The notes under the pieces are model-generated. The model ran no database searches. It saw nothing but the letters and a program-made list of their open reading frames with translations, and was not told the DNA's origin. Positions 52,191 to 61,636 of a stretch of 64,000 bases of DNA are shown here, one piece after another. Numbering within the stretch: the first letter of the stretch is position 1; each line of letters opens with the position of its first letter. The stretch comes from Cellulophaga baltica (GTDB lineage Bacteria; Bacteroidota; Bacteroidia; Flavobacteriales; Flavobacteriaceae), in contig NZ_FNBD01000005.1 in the NCBI RefSeq assembly GCF_900102165.1, forward strand, positions 124,001 to 188,000. The letters are read 5' to 3'. The position numbers and the translations under genes are program-made.

Positions 52191-54062
52191 TTATTTTAAT
52201 TTAAAGATAAATGATTCTAAAGGCTTTATTTGAATTGAGAACTCACCTCTTTTAGTATCCGTCACTTTTAATTCAGGATTTGAATCATGGTATAATTGAT
52301 CTTCCATTGGAAATGTTCCTGATGACAGCTTCCATTTTTCAATCATAAACTCCGGGACTTTTAATGTAAGATCGTACGTCTTTTCTTTATCAAAATTTGT
52401 AACTATAATTAATTTTTCATCATCAGACCATCTACAAAATGAAAATACACGATGATCATAACCCTCTGTGTGGTCCTTATTATAATAATGAATTTCTTGA
52501 TATTGCCCCATCAAAGCACTACTCCCAATGGTGAAATTTAAAAGACGTTTATAAAAATCTCGTAAATTTTTCTCGTCTTCAGTAGACTGTCCTCCGTCAA
52601 ATTTTTTATTATTCACCCAACGTTGAAATGTTGGCACTCCAATATAATCAAATATTGATGTTCTGCTTGGGCTCCCAAAACCTGCGTTCTCTGCTCCCGG
52701 CTCTCCTACTTCTTGCCCAAAGTAAATCATGGTAGGCGCCGTACTCAAAGCAGCAGATACCACCATTGCAGGCTTTGCAATTTTAGGATCTCCTGCAAAT
52801 TCAGGACTCGCGATACGCTGCTCATCATGATTTTCTAAAAAGCGAAGCATATGGTGCTCGATATCTTTCATACCACGTTCTACCGTTTCTATATGATCTG
52901 TCCACCCATGACCCGCCATGATATGTTTAAGACTATCATAGAGTTCTACCTTATCATACAGATAATCCATTTTCCCTTTATGAATATAAGTCCGATACAA
53001 ATCAGGATTATATACTTCCGCCAATAGAAAAGCGGTTGAATTTTGCATTTTGATGTTTGAATTCATATAGCTCCAAAACTCCACTGGCACCATTTCTGCC
53101 ATATCAAAACGAAAACCATCTACTCCCATTGCCAACCAATACAATGCGATGTCTTTAAATTTCATCCATGAATCTGGTACATTTTTACCTTCCCAAAACT
53201 CAAAATGGCTTTTATAATCTTTGGCATCAAAATTATCAGGAAGCACCTCAAAATCATAAGAACCATCTGGCCGTACTCCATAATTAACTTTTACAGTTTC
53301 ATACCAATCATTCCTATCTGGTTGTGCTAATCTAGAACCATTACCCGTCCATCTCGCAGGAATCTCAGTATATTTTCCATCTGCCAAACTAATCTTTTCT
53401 CCTCCTAGAGGCTGATATCCATCTTGCCATTGCGGAACTTTAAACTCCGCATTTGGGATGTAATAAAAATTATTATCCCGATGGTATTCTACTGAGGTAT
53501 CATCAGAAGCTCCAAATGGCTCTTGACCTTTAGGGGTTGTTTTACCTTCATAATTGCGCGCCACATGATTAGGAACAATATCAATAATAAGTTTTAAACC
53601 TACTTTGTGCGTACGCTTAATTAATGCTTGAAACTCTTTTAATCTATTTTTAGGATCATCTGCTAAATCTGGATTTACATTGTAATAATCTTTTACCGCA
53701 TATGGAGAACCAGCTCTACCTTTTACAATATCCGGATCATCATTAGAAATGCCAATTGACGTATAATCTCTAATAACATCATGATGGGGAATACCGGTAT
53801 ACCAAATATGTGTTACACCTAAATCTTTAATTTCGGTCAACGCTTTTTCTGTGAAATCAGAAAATTTTCCCACTCCGTTTTCTTCAATAGTCCCCCAAGG
53901 TTTATTGGTCGTATTTGTATTTCCAAAAAGACGTGTAAACACTTGGTACACCACTTCCTTCTTTTTAATTGAACTTGTAGGTTTCATGATTTTTTCTTCT
54001 TTTTTATCATTCTTACAGGCAAAAATTATGATTAAAACAAGTAAAGCATACCATTTTCTCAT
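52191..54062 (-). CDS. GH13 alpha-amylase family lipoprotein
   Basis: 623 residues with a lipoprotein signal (IFACKND). The (beta/alpha)8 barrel has the conserved regions DIVPNHVARN near residue 155, GVDGFRFDMAEM near 312 (nucleophile Asp), LLAEVYNP near 347 (acid/base Glu) and FLENHDEQR near 405 (stabiliser Asp). It probably cleaves alpha-1,4-glucan or maltodextrin at the surface or in the periplasm and feeds GH65 in the cytosol. It is followed by a GDPD gene and preceded by GH65 10 bases upstream. Confidence 0.93.
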   Translation of the reverse strand: MRKWYALLVLIIIFACKNDKKEEKIMKPTSSIKKKEVVYQVFTRLFGNTNTTNKPWGTIEENGVGKFSDFTEKALTEIKDLGVTHIWYTGIPHHDVIRDYTSIGISNDDPDIVKGRAGSPYAVKDYYNVNPDLADDPKNRLKEFQALIKRTHKVGLKLIIDIVPNHVARNYEGKTTPKGQEPFGASDDTSVEYHRDNNFYYIPNAEFKVPQWQDGYQPLGGEKISLADGKYTEIPARWTGNGSRLAQPDRNDWYETVKVNYGVRPDGSYDFEVLPDNFDAKDYKSHFEFWEGKNVPDSWMKFKDIALYWLAMGVDGFRFDMAEMVPVEFWSYMNSNIKMQNSTAFLLAEVYNPDLYRTYIHKGKMDYLYDKVELYDSLKHIMAGHGWTDHIETVERGMKDIEHHMLRFLENHDEQRIASPEFAGDPKIAKPAMVVSAALSTAPTMIYFGQEVGEPGAENAGFGSPSRTSIFDYIGVPTFQRWVNNKKFDGGQSTEDEKNLRDFYKRLLNFTIGSSALMGQYQEIHYYNKDHTEGYDHRVFSFCRWSDDEKLIIVTNFDKEKTYDLTLKVPEFMIEKWKLSSGTFPMEDQLYHDSNPELKVTDTKRGEFSIQIKPLESFIFKLK

Positions 54063-54071
54063 CGATACACT

Positions 54072-56384
54072 TTAATTAGAAACTACCGTTTCTTTATTAG
54101 GAGTAATCACCACACGCTTTCCATGTACCCGTATAGAGGTCTCTTCTGTACCTTCTAGCTGAAACTTCGTTTCTTTTTGCGAAACAGTTACTTTTAAGAT
54201 GCGCTTTCTAAAATTAATTTTAAAGGAATAAGTCTCCCACTGCTCTGGAATTCGAGGAATAAAAGATAATTTATCTTCAACGACACGCATACCTCCAAAA
54301 CCTTCTACAATACTCATCCAAGTACCTGCCATTGAGGTAATATGCAATCCTTCTTCTACCTCCTTATTATAATCATCTAAATCTAATCTAGAAGTGCGCA
54401 AATAAAACGTATACGCTTGTTCCATTCTATTTAATTTAGAGGCTTGAATACTATGTACACAAGGAGACAAAGATGATTCATGTACCGTAAATGGCTCATA
54501 AAAATCAAAATGCTTCTCTAATGACTCCAGCGAAAATTGATCTTCAAAAAGATAAAATCCTTGCAAGGTATCTGCTTGTTTTATATAGGGAGAACGCAAA
54601 ATGCGATCCCAACTCCATTTCTGATTTATAGGGCGTTGAGATTTTGGTAAATTAGCTACCGTTATTAATTCCTTATCTAAGAACCCGTCTTGTTGTAGAA
54701 ATATATCATGCTCTTTTGAAAAAGGAAAGTACATGTTATTAGCTACTTCTCCCCATTTTTCTGTCTCATTTTCAGAAAGTTTAGTGACCCCTATAATCCT
54801 GTGATAATCTTCTGAATACCCATCTTTAACCTTTTCAAGTTGCTCTAAAGCGTAGCTGATACACCATTTTGCTAAATAGTTTGTATACCAGTTATTATTA
54901 ACATTGTTCTCATACTCATTAGGACCAGTAACTCCTAAGATTACATAACTTTCTTTTTGGGTAGAAAAAGTTGCTCTCTGGTGCCAGAAACGCGCAATTC
55001 CGATAAGGACCTCTAGCCCCATTTCTGGTATATATGTATAATCTCCAGTATAACGGTAATAATTATATATAGCAAAAGCTATGGCCCCATTTCTATGAAT
55101 TTCCTCAAAGGTAATTTCCCATTCGTTATGACACTCTTCGCCATTCATGGTTACCATAGGATATAATGCTGCACCATTAGAAAAACCTAATTTCTGTGCA
55201 TTTTCAATTGCTTTTTCTAAATGATTGTATCGGTATTCTAAAAGATTACGCGCAACTTTTTGCTCCTTAGTAGCCATGTAAAACGGAATACAATACGCTT
55301 CTGTATCCCAATAGGTGCTTCCTCCATACTTCTCTCCTGTAAATCCTTTTGGACCAATATTTAAACGAGAATCTGTTCCTAAATATGTTTGATTCAATTG
55401 AAAAATATTGAATCTAATGCCTTGTTGTGCTTTTACATCACCTGCAATGGTAATATCACTCATTTCCCAAATCTTAGCCCATGCTAATTTTTGTTTTTCT
55501 AAAAGCGAATCGAAGCCTAAGCTTGATGCTTTTTTCAAAGCTGTTTTTGCTGCCGCAACCAAGGCTGATGCTTTATGGTTTTGATCTACGGTATACCCTC
55601 CAAATTTTTGAAGCGTTACTGTTTCTCCCTTTTTTACTTTTTGAGAATAAGAATGTTTTATTAAAAATTCTGTTCTTGTCTCTGCAGGTTTTTGAGCACT
55701 AACCTCACCCTTATACAGCAACTGAGATTGCATAAATGTGCAGGTCGCAAAATTAGTTTTCATGGTATGTGCTTCAATAAAAGCCTGATTCATTTCTGAA
55801 GAAATAGCCGTAGTATTCCAAAACTTATCATCCCAATTACTATCTTCATTGGTGATACCACTATCTAAATAAGGTTCAAAAACAATCTCAGCATCTGACC
55901 CAACTGAAGTGAGTTCATACTGAATAGCTCCTATTTCATTGATATCTAAACTTAAAAAGCGAGTTGCTTTAACCTTAACCACAATATCATTGGGCAATGT
56001 TGCCTCAAAAGAGCGTTGATACCAACCCTCTTTCATATTAAGCTCTCTATTGTAGCCAGCAACAGCTTTACAAGTATTTAAATCTAGAGACACTCCGTTT
56101 ACGAGAACATCAATGCCAATCCAATTTGGCGCATTTAATACTTTCGCAAAATATTCTGGATACCCATTTTTCCACCACCCTACACGTGTTTTATCTGGAT
56201 AATAAACACCTGCTATATAGCTTCCTTGAAAGGTATGACCCGTATATTTTTCTTCAAAATTAGCACGTTGCCCCATGGCACCGTTTCCTATGCTAAATAA
56301 ACTTTCTGAAGATTTTACACGTTCTTTATCAAAACCTTCTTCTATAATTGACCAATCATTTGGCTTTATATAATCTTGATTCAT
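54072..56384 (-). CDS. GH65 glycoside phosphorylase (maltose phosphorylase-like)
   Basis: 770 residues of the GH65 (alpha/alpha)6 barrel. The general-acid Glu is in MNGEECHNEWEITFEEIH near 415-432; the phosphate-binding region HESSLSPCVHSI near 641 is characteristic. The N-terminal beta-sandwich begins with SLFSIGNGAMGQRANFEE. No signal peptide is present, so it acts in the cytosol and converts maltose (or another alpha-glucosyl disaccharide) plus phosphate into glucose and beta-glucose 1-phosphate. The adjacent pgmB supports this. Trehalose, kojibiose and nigerose are alternative substrates. Confidence 0.94.
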   Translation of the reverse strand: MNQDYIKPNDWSIIEEGFDKERVKSSESLFSIGNGAMGQRANFEEKYTGHTFQGSYIAGVYYPDKTRVGWWKNGYPEYFAKVLNAPNWIGIDVLVNGVSLDLNTCKAVAGYNRELNMKEGWYQRSFEATLPNDIVVKVKATRFLSLDINEIGAIQYELTSVGSDAEIVFEPYLDSGITNEDSNWDDKFWNTTAISSEMNQAFIEAHTMKTNFATCTFMQSQLLYKGEVSAQKPAETRTEFLIKHSYSQKVKKGETVTLQKFGGYTVDQNHKASALVAAAKTALKKASSLGFDSLLEKQKLAWAKIWEMSDITIAGDVKAQQGIRFNIFQLNQTYLGTDSRLNIGPKGFTGEKYGGSTYWDTEAYCIPFYMATKEQKVARNLLEYRYNHLEKAIENAQKLGFSNGAALYPMVTMNGEECHNEWEITFEEIHRNGAIAFAIYNYYRYTGDYTYIPEMGLEVLIGIARFWHQRATFSTQKESYVILGVTGPNEYENNVNNNWYTNYLAKWCISYALEQLEKVKDGYSEDYHRIIGVTKLSENETEKWGEVANNMYFPFSKEHDIFLQQDGFLDKELITVANLPKSQRPINQKWSWDRILRSPYIKQADTLQGFYLFEDQFSLESLEKHFDFYEPFTVHESSLSPCVHSIQASKLNRMEQAYTFYLRTSRLDLDDYNKEVEEGLHITSMAGTWMSIVEGFGGMRVVEDKLSFIPRIPEQWETYSFKINFRKRILKVTVSQKETKFQLEGTEETSIRVHGKRVVITPNKETVVSN

Positions 56385-56449
56385 TCTTTTAAATTAAATA
56401 TGTTGACTTCTTGGAAAATAATGCAATTACGCCAAGACCATAATTAGTA

Positions 56450-57112
56450 CTATTGAGAAATGAGTGTGTCTAAAAATGATAACTCTATTTCTGTAAAATC
56501 ATTAAAATTATATTTTGCCTGATTTAGTATTTCGGCATCACCGATACCAATACTTATCATTCCTGCAGCATTAGCTGCTTCTATTCCCGCTACGGCATCT
56601 TCAAAAACAATACAGTTGTTTGGCTTGACTCCTAATTGATCTGCAGCAATCAAAAAAACTTCCGGATCTGGCTTAGCCTTTGTAACATTATTACCATCTA
56701 CAATAGTATCGAAATATGGCAATAAATTTACTTTTTCTAAAATTGGTTGCGCGTTTTTACTCGCAGACCCCAAAGCAATAGGAATCTTTTTTTGTTTTAA
56801 ATACTCCAATACTTTAGGAACATCAGGTAATATTTCTGAAGCATCCATATTCTCTATATACGCCAAGTAGTCTATATTTTTCTCCACCATCCACGTATCA
56901 AATTGTTGCTGCGTAGCTGTAACACCGCCAATGTTCAATAAAATTTCTAAACATCTTTTTCTACTGACTCCTTTAAATAGTTCATTTTGCTCATGAGTAA
57001 ACTCAAAACCTAATTCATTGGCCAGTTTCCTCCAAGCCAAATAATGATATTTTGCCGTATCAACAATGACACCATCTAAATCAAATATGAAACCTGTACT
57101 ATTGTTATCCAT
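56450..57112 (-). CDS. pgmB: Beta-phosphoglucomutase
   Basis: 220 residues, HAD superfamily. The nucleophile and acid/base Asp are in IFDLDGVIVDTA (residues 8-19, DLDGV). FKGVSRKRCLEIL near 47, ALGSASKN near 113 and DAVAGIEAANAAGM near 168 complete the active site. It turns beta-glucose 1-phosphate from the GH65 phosphorylase into glucose 6-phosphate. It lies between the GH65 gene and the LacI regulator gene, all on the minus strand. Confidence 0.95.
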   Translation of the reverse strand: MDNNSTGFIFDLDGVIVDTAKYHYLAWRKLANELGFEFTHEQNELFKGVSRKRCLEILLNIGGVTATQQQFDTWMVEKNIDYLAYIENMDASEILPDVPKVLEYLKQKKIPIALGSASKNAQPILEKVNLLPYFDTIVDGNNVTKAKPDPEVFLIAADQLGVKPNNCIVFEDAVAGIEAANAAGMISIGIGDAEILNQAKYNFNDFTEIELSFLDTLISQ

Positions 57113-57131
57113 TATAAATATTCTCTAATTT

Positions 57132-58160
57132 TTAAACATTAAGCGTTGATTCTCGTTCTATAATTGTTGGCTCTAAAATTTCTGTACGATAGGTTTCAAC
57201 ATCATTTTCACTTTCTATCTTCTCAATCAACATTTCTGCCGAAATTTCTCCCATTTTCTCTCCATGTTGTGCTACTGCCGTCAATGTAGGATTTGAGAAT
57301 TTAGACAAAATACCATCTGTAAATCCAATAAATTCTATATCCTGCGGAATTTTAAATCCAAGCTTTTGAGCAATTCGCATTCCGTGAATCGCATAAATTT
57401 CATTTACACACAACACAGCATCTACCTTTTCATTTTTTAAAAATAACTCCATAGCATCTCCCTCAACACTACTCATAGAAGGTAGTTTTAGTATTAAATT
57501 ATCTTCCACGGCTATATCAAACTCCTTTAGTGCCTGAAAGTAACCATCAGCCCTTTCTTTACTCACACTCAAATAATCTTCTGTAGCGACTAATGCTATT
57601 CTCTTTTTACCATTTTCAATTAACTTCTTAACAGACCTATACGCACCATCTTTATCATTGATTAACACCTTATCACAAGCTACTTGATCCGTAACCCGAT
57701 CAAACAAAACCAAAGGAATTCCCTGTTCCGTAAGCTCCTTTAAATGGTTATAATCATTCTTAAGCTGAGTTTCAGAAGATAAAGACATGATAAAACCATC
57801 CACACTTCCATTGGCCAGAATTTCCATGTTTATCACTTCTTTATCAAAAGATTCATCAGATACACACAGAATTACATTATATCCTTTCTCATTAGCAATC
57901 TTTTCTATTCCATGAAAAACAGTAGTAAAGAAATGATGAACAATATCTGGTATAATTACGGCGATATTTTTAGTGCTTTTATTCTTTAAACTAATAGCAA
58001 TATTATTTGGTTTGTAGTTGTAAAGTTTCGCGAAGGCCTGAATTTTCTCCTTAGTATCCCTGCTAATTTCTTCACTATTTTTAAGTGCTTTAGAAACTGT
58101 AGAAATCGAAACTTCCAATTCTCTAGCAATGTGTTTTAGTGTTATTTTTCGCTTTAACAT
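57132..58160 (-). CDS. LacI family transcriptional regulator
   Basis: 342 residues. The N-terminal HTH reads ITLKHIARELEVSISTVSKALKN (residues 6-27) with the hinge helix YKPNNIAISLKNKS, followed by a periplasmic-binding-protein-like sensor domain (about 60-330). It is the first gene of the minus-strand maltose operon and divergent from the SusC gene; the near-palindrome ACGAAACCGTTTTCGT at 58399-58414 is its probable operator. It likely senses maltose or a derivative; the mode (repressor or activator) is not clear, since flavobacterial homologues (MalR-type) have been described in both ways. Confidence 0.93.
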   Translation of the reverse strand: MLKRKITLKHIARELEVSISTVSKALKNSEEISRDTKEKIQAFAKLYNYKPNNIAISLKNKSTKNIAVIIPDIVHHFFTTVFHGIEKIANEKGYNVILCVSDESFDKEVINMEILANGSVDGFIMSLSSETQLKNDYNHLKELTEQGIPLVLFDRVTDQVACDKVLINDKDGAYRSVKKLIENGKKRIALVATEDYLSVSKERADGYFQALKEFDIAVEDNLILKLPSMSSVEGDAMELFLKNEKVDAVLCVNEIYAIHGMRIAQKLGFKIPQDIEFIGFTDGILSKFSNPTLTAVAQHGEKMGEISAEMLIEKIESENDVETYRTEILEPTIIERESTLNV

Positions 58161-58507
58161 GTTTGATTTTTGAGTAGTTAATTCAATTAATAGGTTAAAT
58201 TAACATATAAATTCGCACCCCGTAGCAAATATTAGTTTTTTAACAATTGCCCTCTTTATCTCACAAAATTTAAGAAAAAAATAAATGTGTATCTTTGTTT
58301 TAAATTTTGAAATTCGCACAATAATCAGGAAATTTTAAGAAATATCCAATCTAGAGGTGTTTTATTTAAAATTATTGCAATTAAGTAAAGTTATCAACAC
58401 GAAACCGTTTTCGTAAACTTATAATGATGACACTCAATAACTTTAACAAGTATTTTGCATATTTTTAACTTTTGAATTTAAATTAACTCAACTTAAATTA
58501 ATTATCT
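58161..58507. other. Divergent regulatory gap between lacI-type gene and susC
   Basis: This 347-base non-coding region contains the LacI-type operator (58399-58414). A consensus-like TATCTTTG (58290-58297) is present on the plus strand but its -33 (TTTA at 58269-58272) is weak. A partial -7 TATTTTG lies near 58453. Several AT-rich runs occur, and no further ORF or strong hairpin was found. Confidence 0.5.
58399..58414. promoter_or_regulatory. LacI-type operator candidate
   Basis: ACGAAACCGTTTTCGT is a near-perfect palindrome (two mirrored mismatches) with a central CG, the hallmark of LacI/CcpA/MalR-type operators. It lies 94 bases before the SusC start, downstream of a candidate -7 box TATCTTTG (58290-58297), and 238 bases upstream of the lacI-type gene's start. 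A single copy was seen. Confidence 0.6.
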
Positions 58508-61500
58508 ATGAAGATTAAGCTATTTAAAAGCTTGCTTATTGCTGGGGCATTTTTATGTTTTGGCATGATACAAGCACAGGAGGTATCAGGAACTGTTTCT
58601 GATGCTAGCGGGCCTTTACCTGGAGCGAGTGTTCTAGTAAAAGGTACGACCAACGGTACTCAAACCGATTTTGACGGAAATTTCTCATTAAGCAATGTAG
58701 CCTCTGACGCCACTTTAGTGTTTAGCTATATAGGGTTTAAGACAACAGAGATTGCTGTAAATGGGAAATCAACTATAAATATTACACTTACTGAAGATGC
58801 AGAAGCATTGGATGAAGTTGTAATTGTGGGTTACGGTAGTACAACTGTAAAAGATGCTACAGGATCAGTAACCGCCGTAAAATCAGAAGATTTTAACGGA
58901 GGGGTGATTTCATCCCCAGAACAATTAATTCAAGGAAAGACAGCGGGTGTTCAAATTTCACAAGGAAGTGGAGAGCCAGGAGCTGGAGTAGCCATTAGAA
59001 TACGTGGTACTTCTTCCGTTCGTTCCAACAACAACCCATTATTTGTTGTTGACGGTGTTCCATTACCTTCTGGTGATTCTTCAGCAGAAGGAGCAAATGT
59101 AGGTATTGGTACCAGTGCTGCTAAAAATCCATTAAGCTTTTTAAATCCTTCTGATATTGAAAGCATGAGTATTCTAAAAGATGCTTCTGCAACTGCAATT
59201 TACGGATCTAGGGGTGCAAACGGAGTAGTAATAATTACAACTAAAAGCGGAAAATCTGGCAGCAAAAAAGGAGTTTTTGAATTTTCATCAGATGTAAGTT
59301 TCTCCTCTCCTGCAAATGAATATGATCTACTTAATAGGAGCCAATTTTTAAATGCAGTAGATGCTTTTGGAGGAACGGCAACTGATTTAGGTAATGATAC
59401 AGATTGGCAATCTTTTGTAACCAGAAACTCATCTTCGACTAATAATAATTTTGCATATTCTAGAAATTATGGTTCTGGGAATGTTAGAGCTACTCTAAAT
59501 TACGGTAAACAATTTGGTATAATTGAAAAATCATCTCAAGAGAGAGCTACGGCAAGAATCAATGTATCTCAACGTTTTTTCGATGATAAATTAAAAGTTG
59601 ACCTTCAAGGTACTCTTTCAAAAGTAAACGACGAAGCTCCTCCACTTAGTGGTAGTGCTGGATCAACCGGAGATTTATTAGGAGCGGCATATTCCGCTAA
59701 TCCAACGTGGCCATCTGACCCAACATTTAACCCAGGAGATCGTATCAACCCAATTAATTTATTAAACAGCTGGCAAAGCTTAACTGACACAAATCGTTTC
59801 TTAGCTAATTTGTCTGCAGATTATGTAGTTACTGATGACTTAAATGCTAAAGTAACTTTTGGTTACGATAAATCAGAGTCAACAAAAGAAGCTTCTTTAA
59901 GTTCTCAATCCCTAAACGTAGGAAGAGGCGCTGGCGGAAACGGACGAGGAGGCTTAAATGATTTAACTAATGAAAACCGTCTTTTTGAATTCACGTTGAA
60001 TTACAAGAAGGAATTTGAGAATTCTAATTTGGATATTCTAGGAGGTTTTTCTTATCAAGATTTTAATTCTAGAGGTAGAAATGTAGAAGGCTGGGGTTAT
60101 AATACAACAGATTTAAATCAAATGGCTAGAGATTTATCTAGCTCAGCGAGTACCTTAGAATCCTTAGTTACTGGAGCATACCAGCAGTATGGTTATTCTT
60201 TTGATGTATCAAACAACCCTAATGGCTTGTTTGTAAATAGACTTCTACCAACAATTTCAACGGACTATTTGGGTGATGTTGAAGGACTACCGGTTAGGGC
60301 GGTATTTGCAGATACATTTGACAATACAGATGAAATCCAATCATTCTTTGGGAGAATTAACTATAGCTTATCTAATAAATATTTATTCACCGCAACAGTA
60401 AGAGCCGATGGTTCTTCTCGTTTTGGTTCAAATAATCAATATGGAATCTTCCCTTCTGCTGCCTTCGCATGGAAAATTAACGAAGAAGATTTTATAGGGG
60501 AATCTGTTTCTACTTTAAAGCTTAGGTTGAGTTACGGTATTACCGGTAATCAAGATGGGTTAGGGTATGGAAGATTTATTAGGAGAGAGCGTTATTCTGG
60601 TGGTTCAGTTGCCGATGGAGGTGCAATTAACGTTCCCGGAGTTAATACCGTTGATTTTGCTAACCCAGATCTAAAGTGGGAAGAAACAACACAATATAAT
60701 GCGGGTATAGATTTTGGTTTTTCAGATGATAGATTTACAGGTAGTTTTGATATTTACAGAAAGGAAACTAGAGATTTATTGTTAAGTGTAGAATCTGCAC
60801 AACCCTCTCCACAGCCTTTTTTCTTTCAAAACTTAGATGCAGTAGTGTTAAACCAAGGAGCTGAATTTTCAATTAATTACGATCTTTTACAGGGAGACAA
60901 TTTTAACTGGAATGTAGGTTTCAATATTGCATATAACAATAATGAAATACAAGACTTTGAAGGAGCTATTACAGCTGGAACAATTCGCGGAGCGGGATTG
61001 AGTAACGCATTTGCTCAACGTCTTGAAAGCGGTCAGCCTTTATACTCATTCTATTTAAGAAAATTTGAAGGTTTTGACGGCAATGGCAACCCTATATTTG
61101 AAGGAGGCATAGATAATCAACAGTTCGTAGACAAAAGTGCTTTACCTGATTTTACAGGAGGACTTTCTACGAGCGCTAATTACAAAAATTGGTCAGCGTC
61201 TTTATATTTTAATGGCCAATTCGGAAATTACATATACAATAATACAGCCAATGCATTTTTCACAGGAGGTGCTATAGGTAGTGGCAACAATGTAACACAA
61301 GATGTAGCTAATTTAGCTGGTATTGAAGGCCGTTTTGCAGAAGCTTCAGTATCTGATCGTTTTTTAGAGAAAGGTGATTTTGTAAGATTGCAAACCGCAT
61401 CAATCGGCTATAATGTTCCTCTTACTGATGGCTTTTTCAAATCAATGCGTCTAAGTCTTACTGGACAAAATTTATTTGTGATTACCGGCTATTCGGGCTT

Positions 61501-61627
61501 AGATCCTGAAGTTAGTGTAATACCAGGTGGTGGAGATCTTTTGAATGGCCTTCCAATAGCTGGAATAGATTACACATCATTTCCAAGGCCAAGAACTTAT
61601 ACATTTGGCTTTAACGTAACCTTTTAA
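58508..61627 (+). CDS. SusC/RagA family TonB-dependent outer membrane transporter (maltose locus)
   Basis: 1039 residues. A signal peptide (ending MIQAQ) precedes a carboxypeptidase-regulatory-like domain (GTVSDASGPLPGASVLVKGT near 27-46), the ALDEVVIVGYGS stretch near 98, the plug and the barrel ending in Phe (GFNVTF). It is the partner of the SusD that starts 9 bases downstream and is divergent from a LacI regulator, GH65, GH13 and pgmB, so it probably imports maltodextrins. The N-terminal part resembles the SusC at 1479 strongly, the remainder less so. Confidence 0.95.
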   Translation: MKIKLFKSLLIAGAFLCFGMIQAQEVSGTVSDASGPLPGASVLVKGTTNGTQTDFDGNFSLSNVASDATLVFSYIGFKTTEIAVNGKSTINITLTEDAEALDEVVIVGYGSTTVKDATGSVTAVKSEDFNGGVISSPEQLIQGKTAGVQISQGSGEPGAGVAIRIRGTSSVRSNNNPLFVVDGVPLPSGDSSAEGANVGIGTSAAKNPLSFLNPSDIESMSILKDASATAIYGSRGANGVVIITTKSGKSGSKKGVFEFSSDVSFSSPANEYDLLNRSQFLNAVDAFGGTATDLGNDTDWQSFVTRNSSSTNNNFAYSRNYGSGNVRATLNYGKQFGIIEKSSQERATARINVSQRFFDDKLKVDLQGTLSKVNDEAPPLSGSAGSTGDLLGAAYSANPTWPSDPTFNPGDRINPINLLNSWQSLTDTNRFLANLSADYVVTDDLNAKVTFGYDKSESTKEASLSSQSLNVGRGAGGNGRGGLNDLTNENRLFEFTLNYKKEFENSNLDILGGFSYQDFNSRGRNVEGWGYNTTDLNQMARDLSSSASTLESLVTGAYQQYGYSFDVSNNPNGLFVNRLLPTISTDYLGDVEGLPVRAVFADTFDNTDEIQSFFGRINYSLSNKYLFTATVRADGSSRFGSNNQYGIFPSAAFAWKINEEDFIGESVSTLKLRLSYGITGNQDGLGYGRFIRRERYSGGSVADGGAINVPGVNTVDFANPDLKWEETTQYNAGIDFGFSDDRFTGSFDIYRKETRDLLLSVESAQPSPQPFFFQNLDAVVLNQGAEFSINYDLLQGDNFNWNVGFNIAYNNNEIQDFEGAITAGTIRGAGLSNAFAQRLESGQPLYSFYLRKFEGFDGNGNPIFEGGIDNQQFVDKSALPDFTGGLSTSANYKNWSASLYFNGQFGNYIYNNTANAFFTGGAIGSGNNVTQDVANLAGIEGRFAEASVSDRFLEKGDFVRLQTASIGYNVPLTDGFFKSMRLSLTGQNLFVITGYSGLDPEVSVIPGGGDLLNGLPIAGIDYTSFPRPRTYTFGFNVTF

Positions 61628-61636
61628 AAAAAAAAT

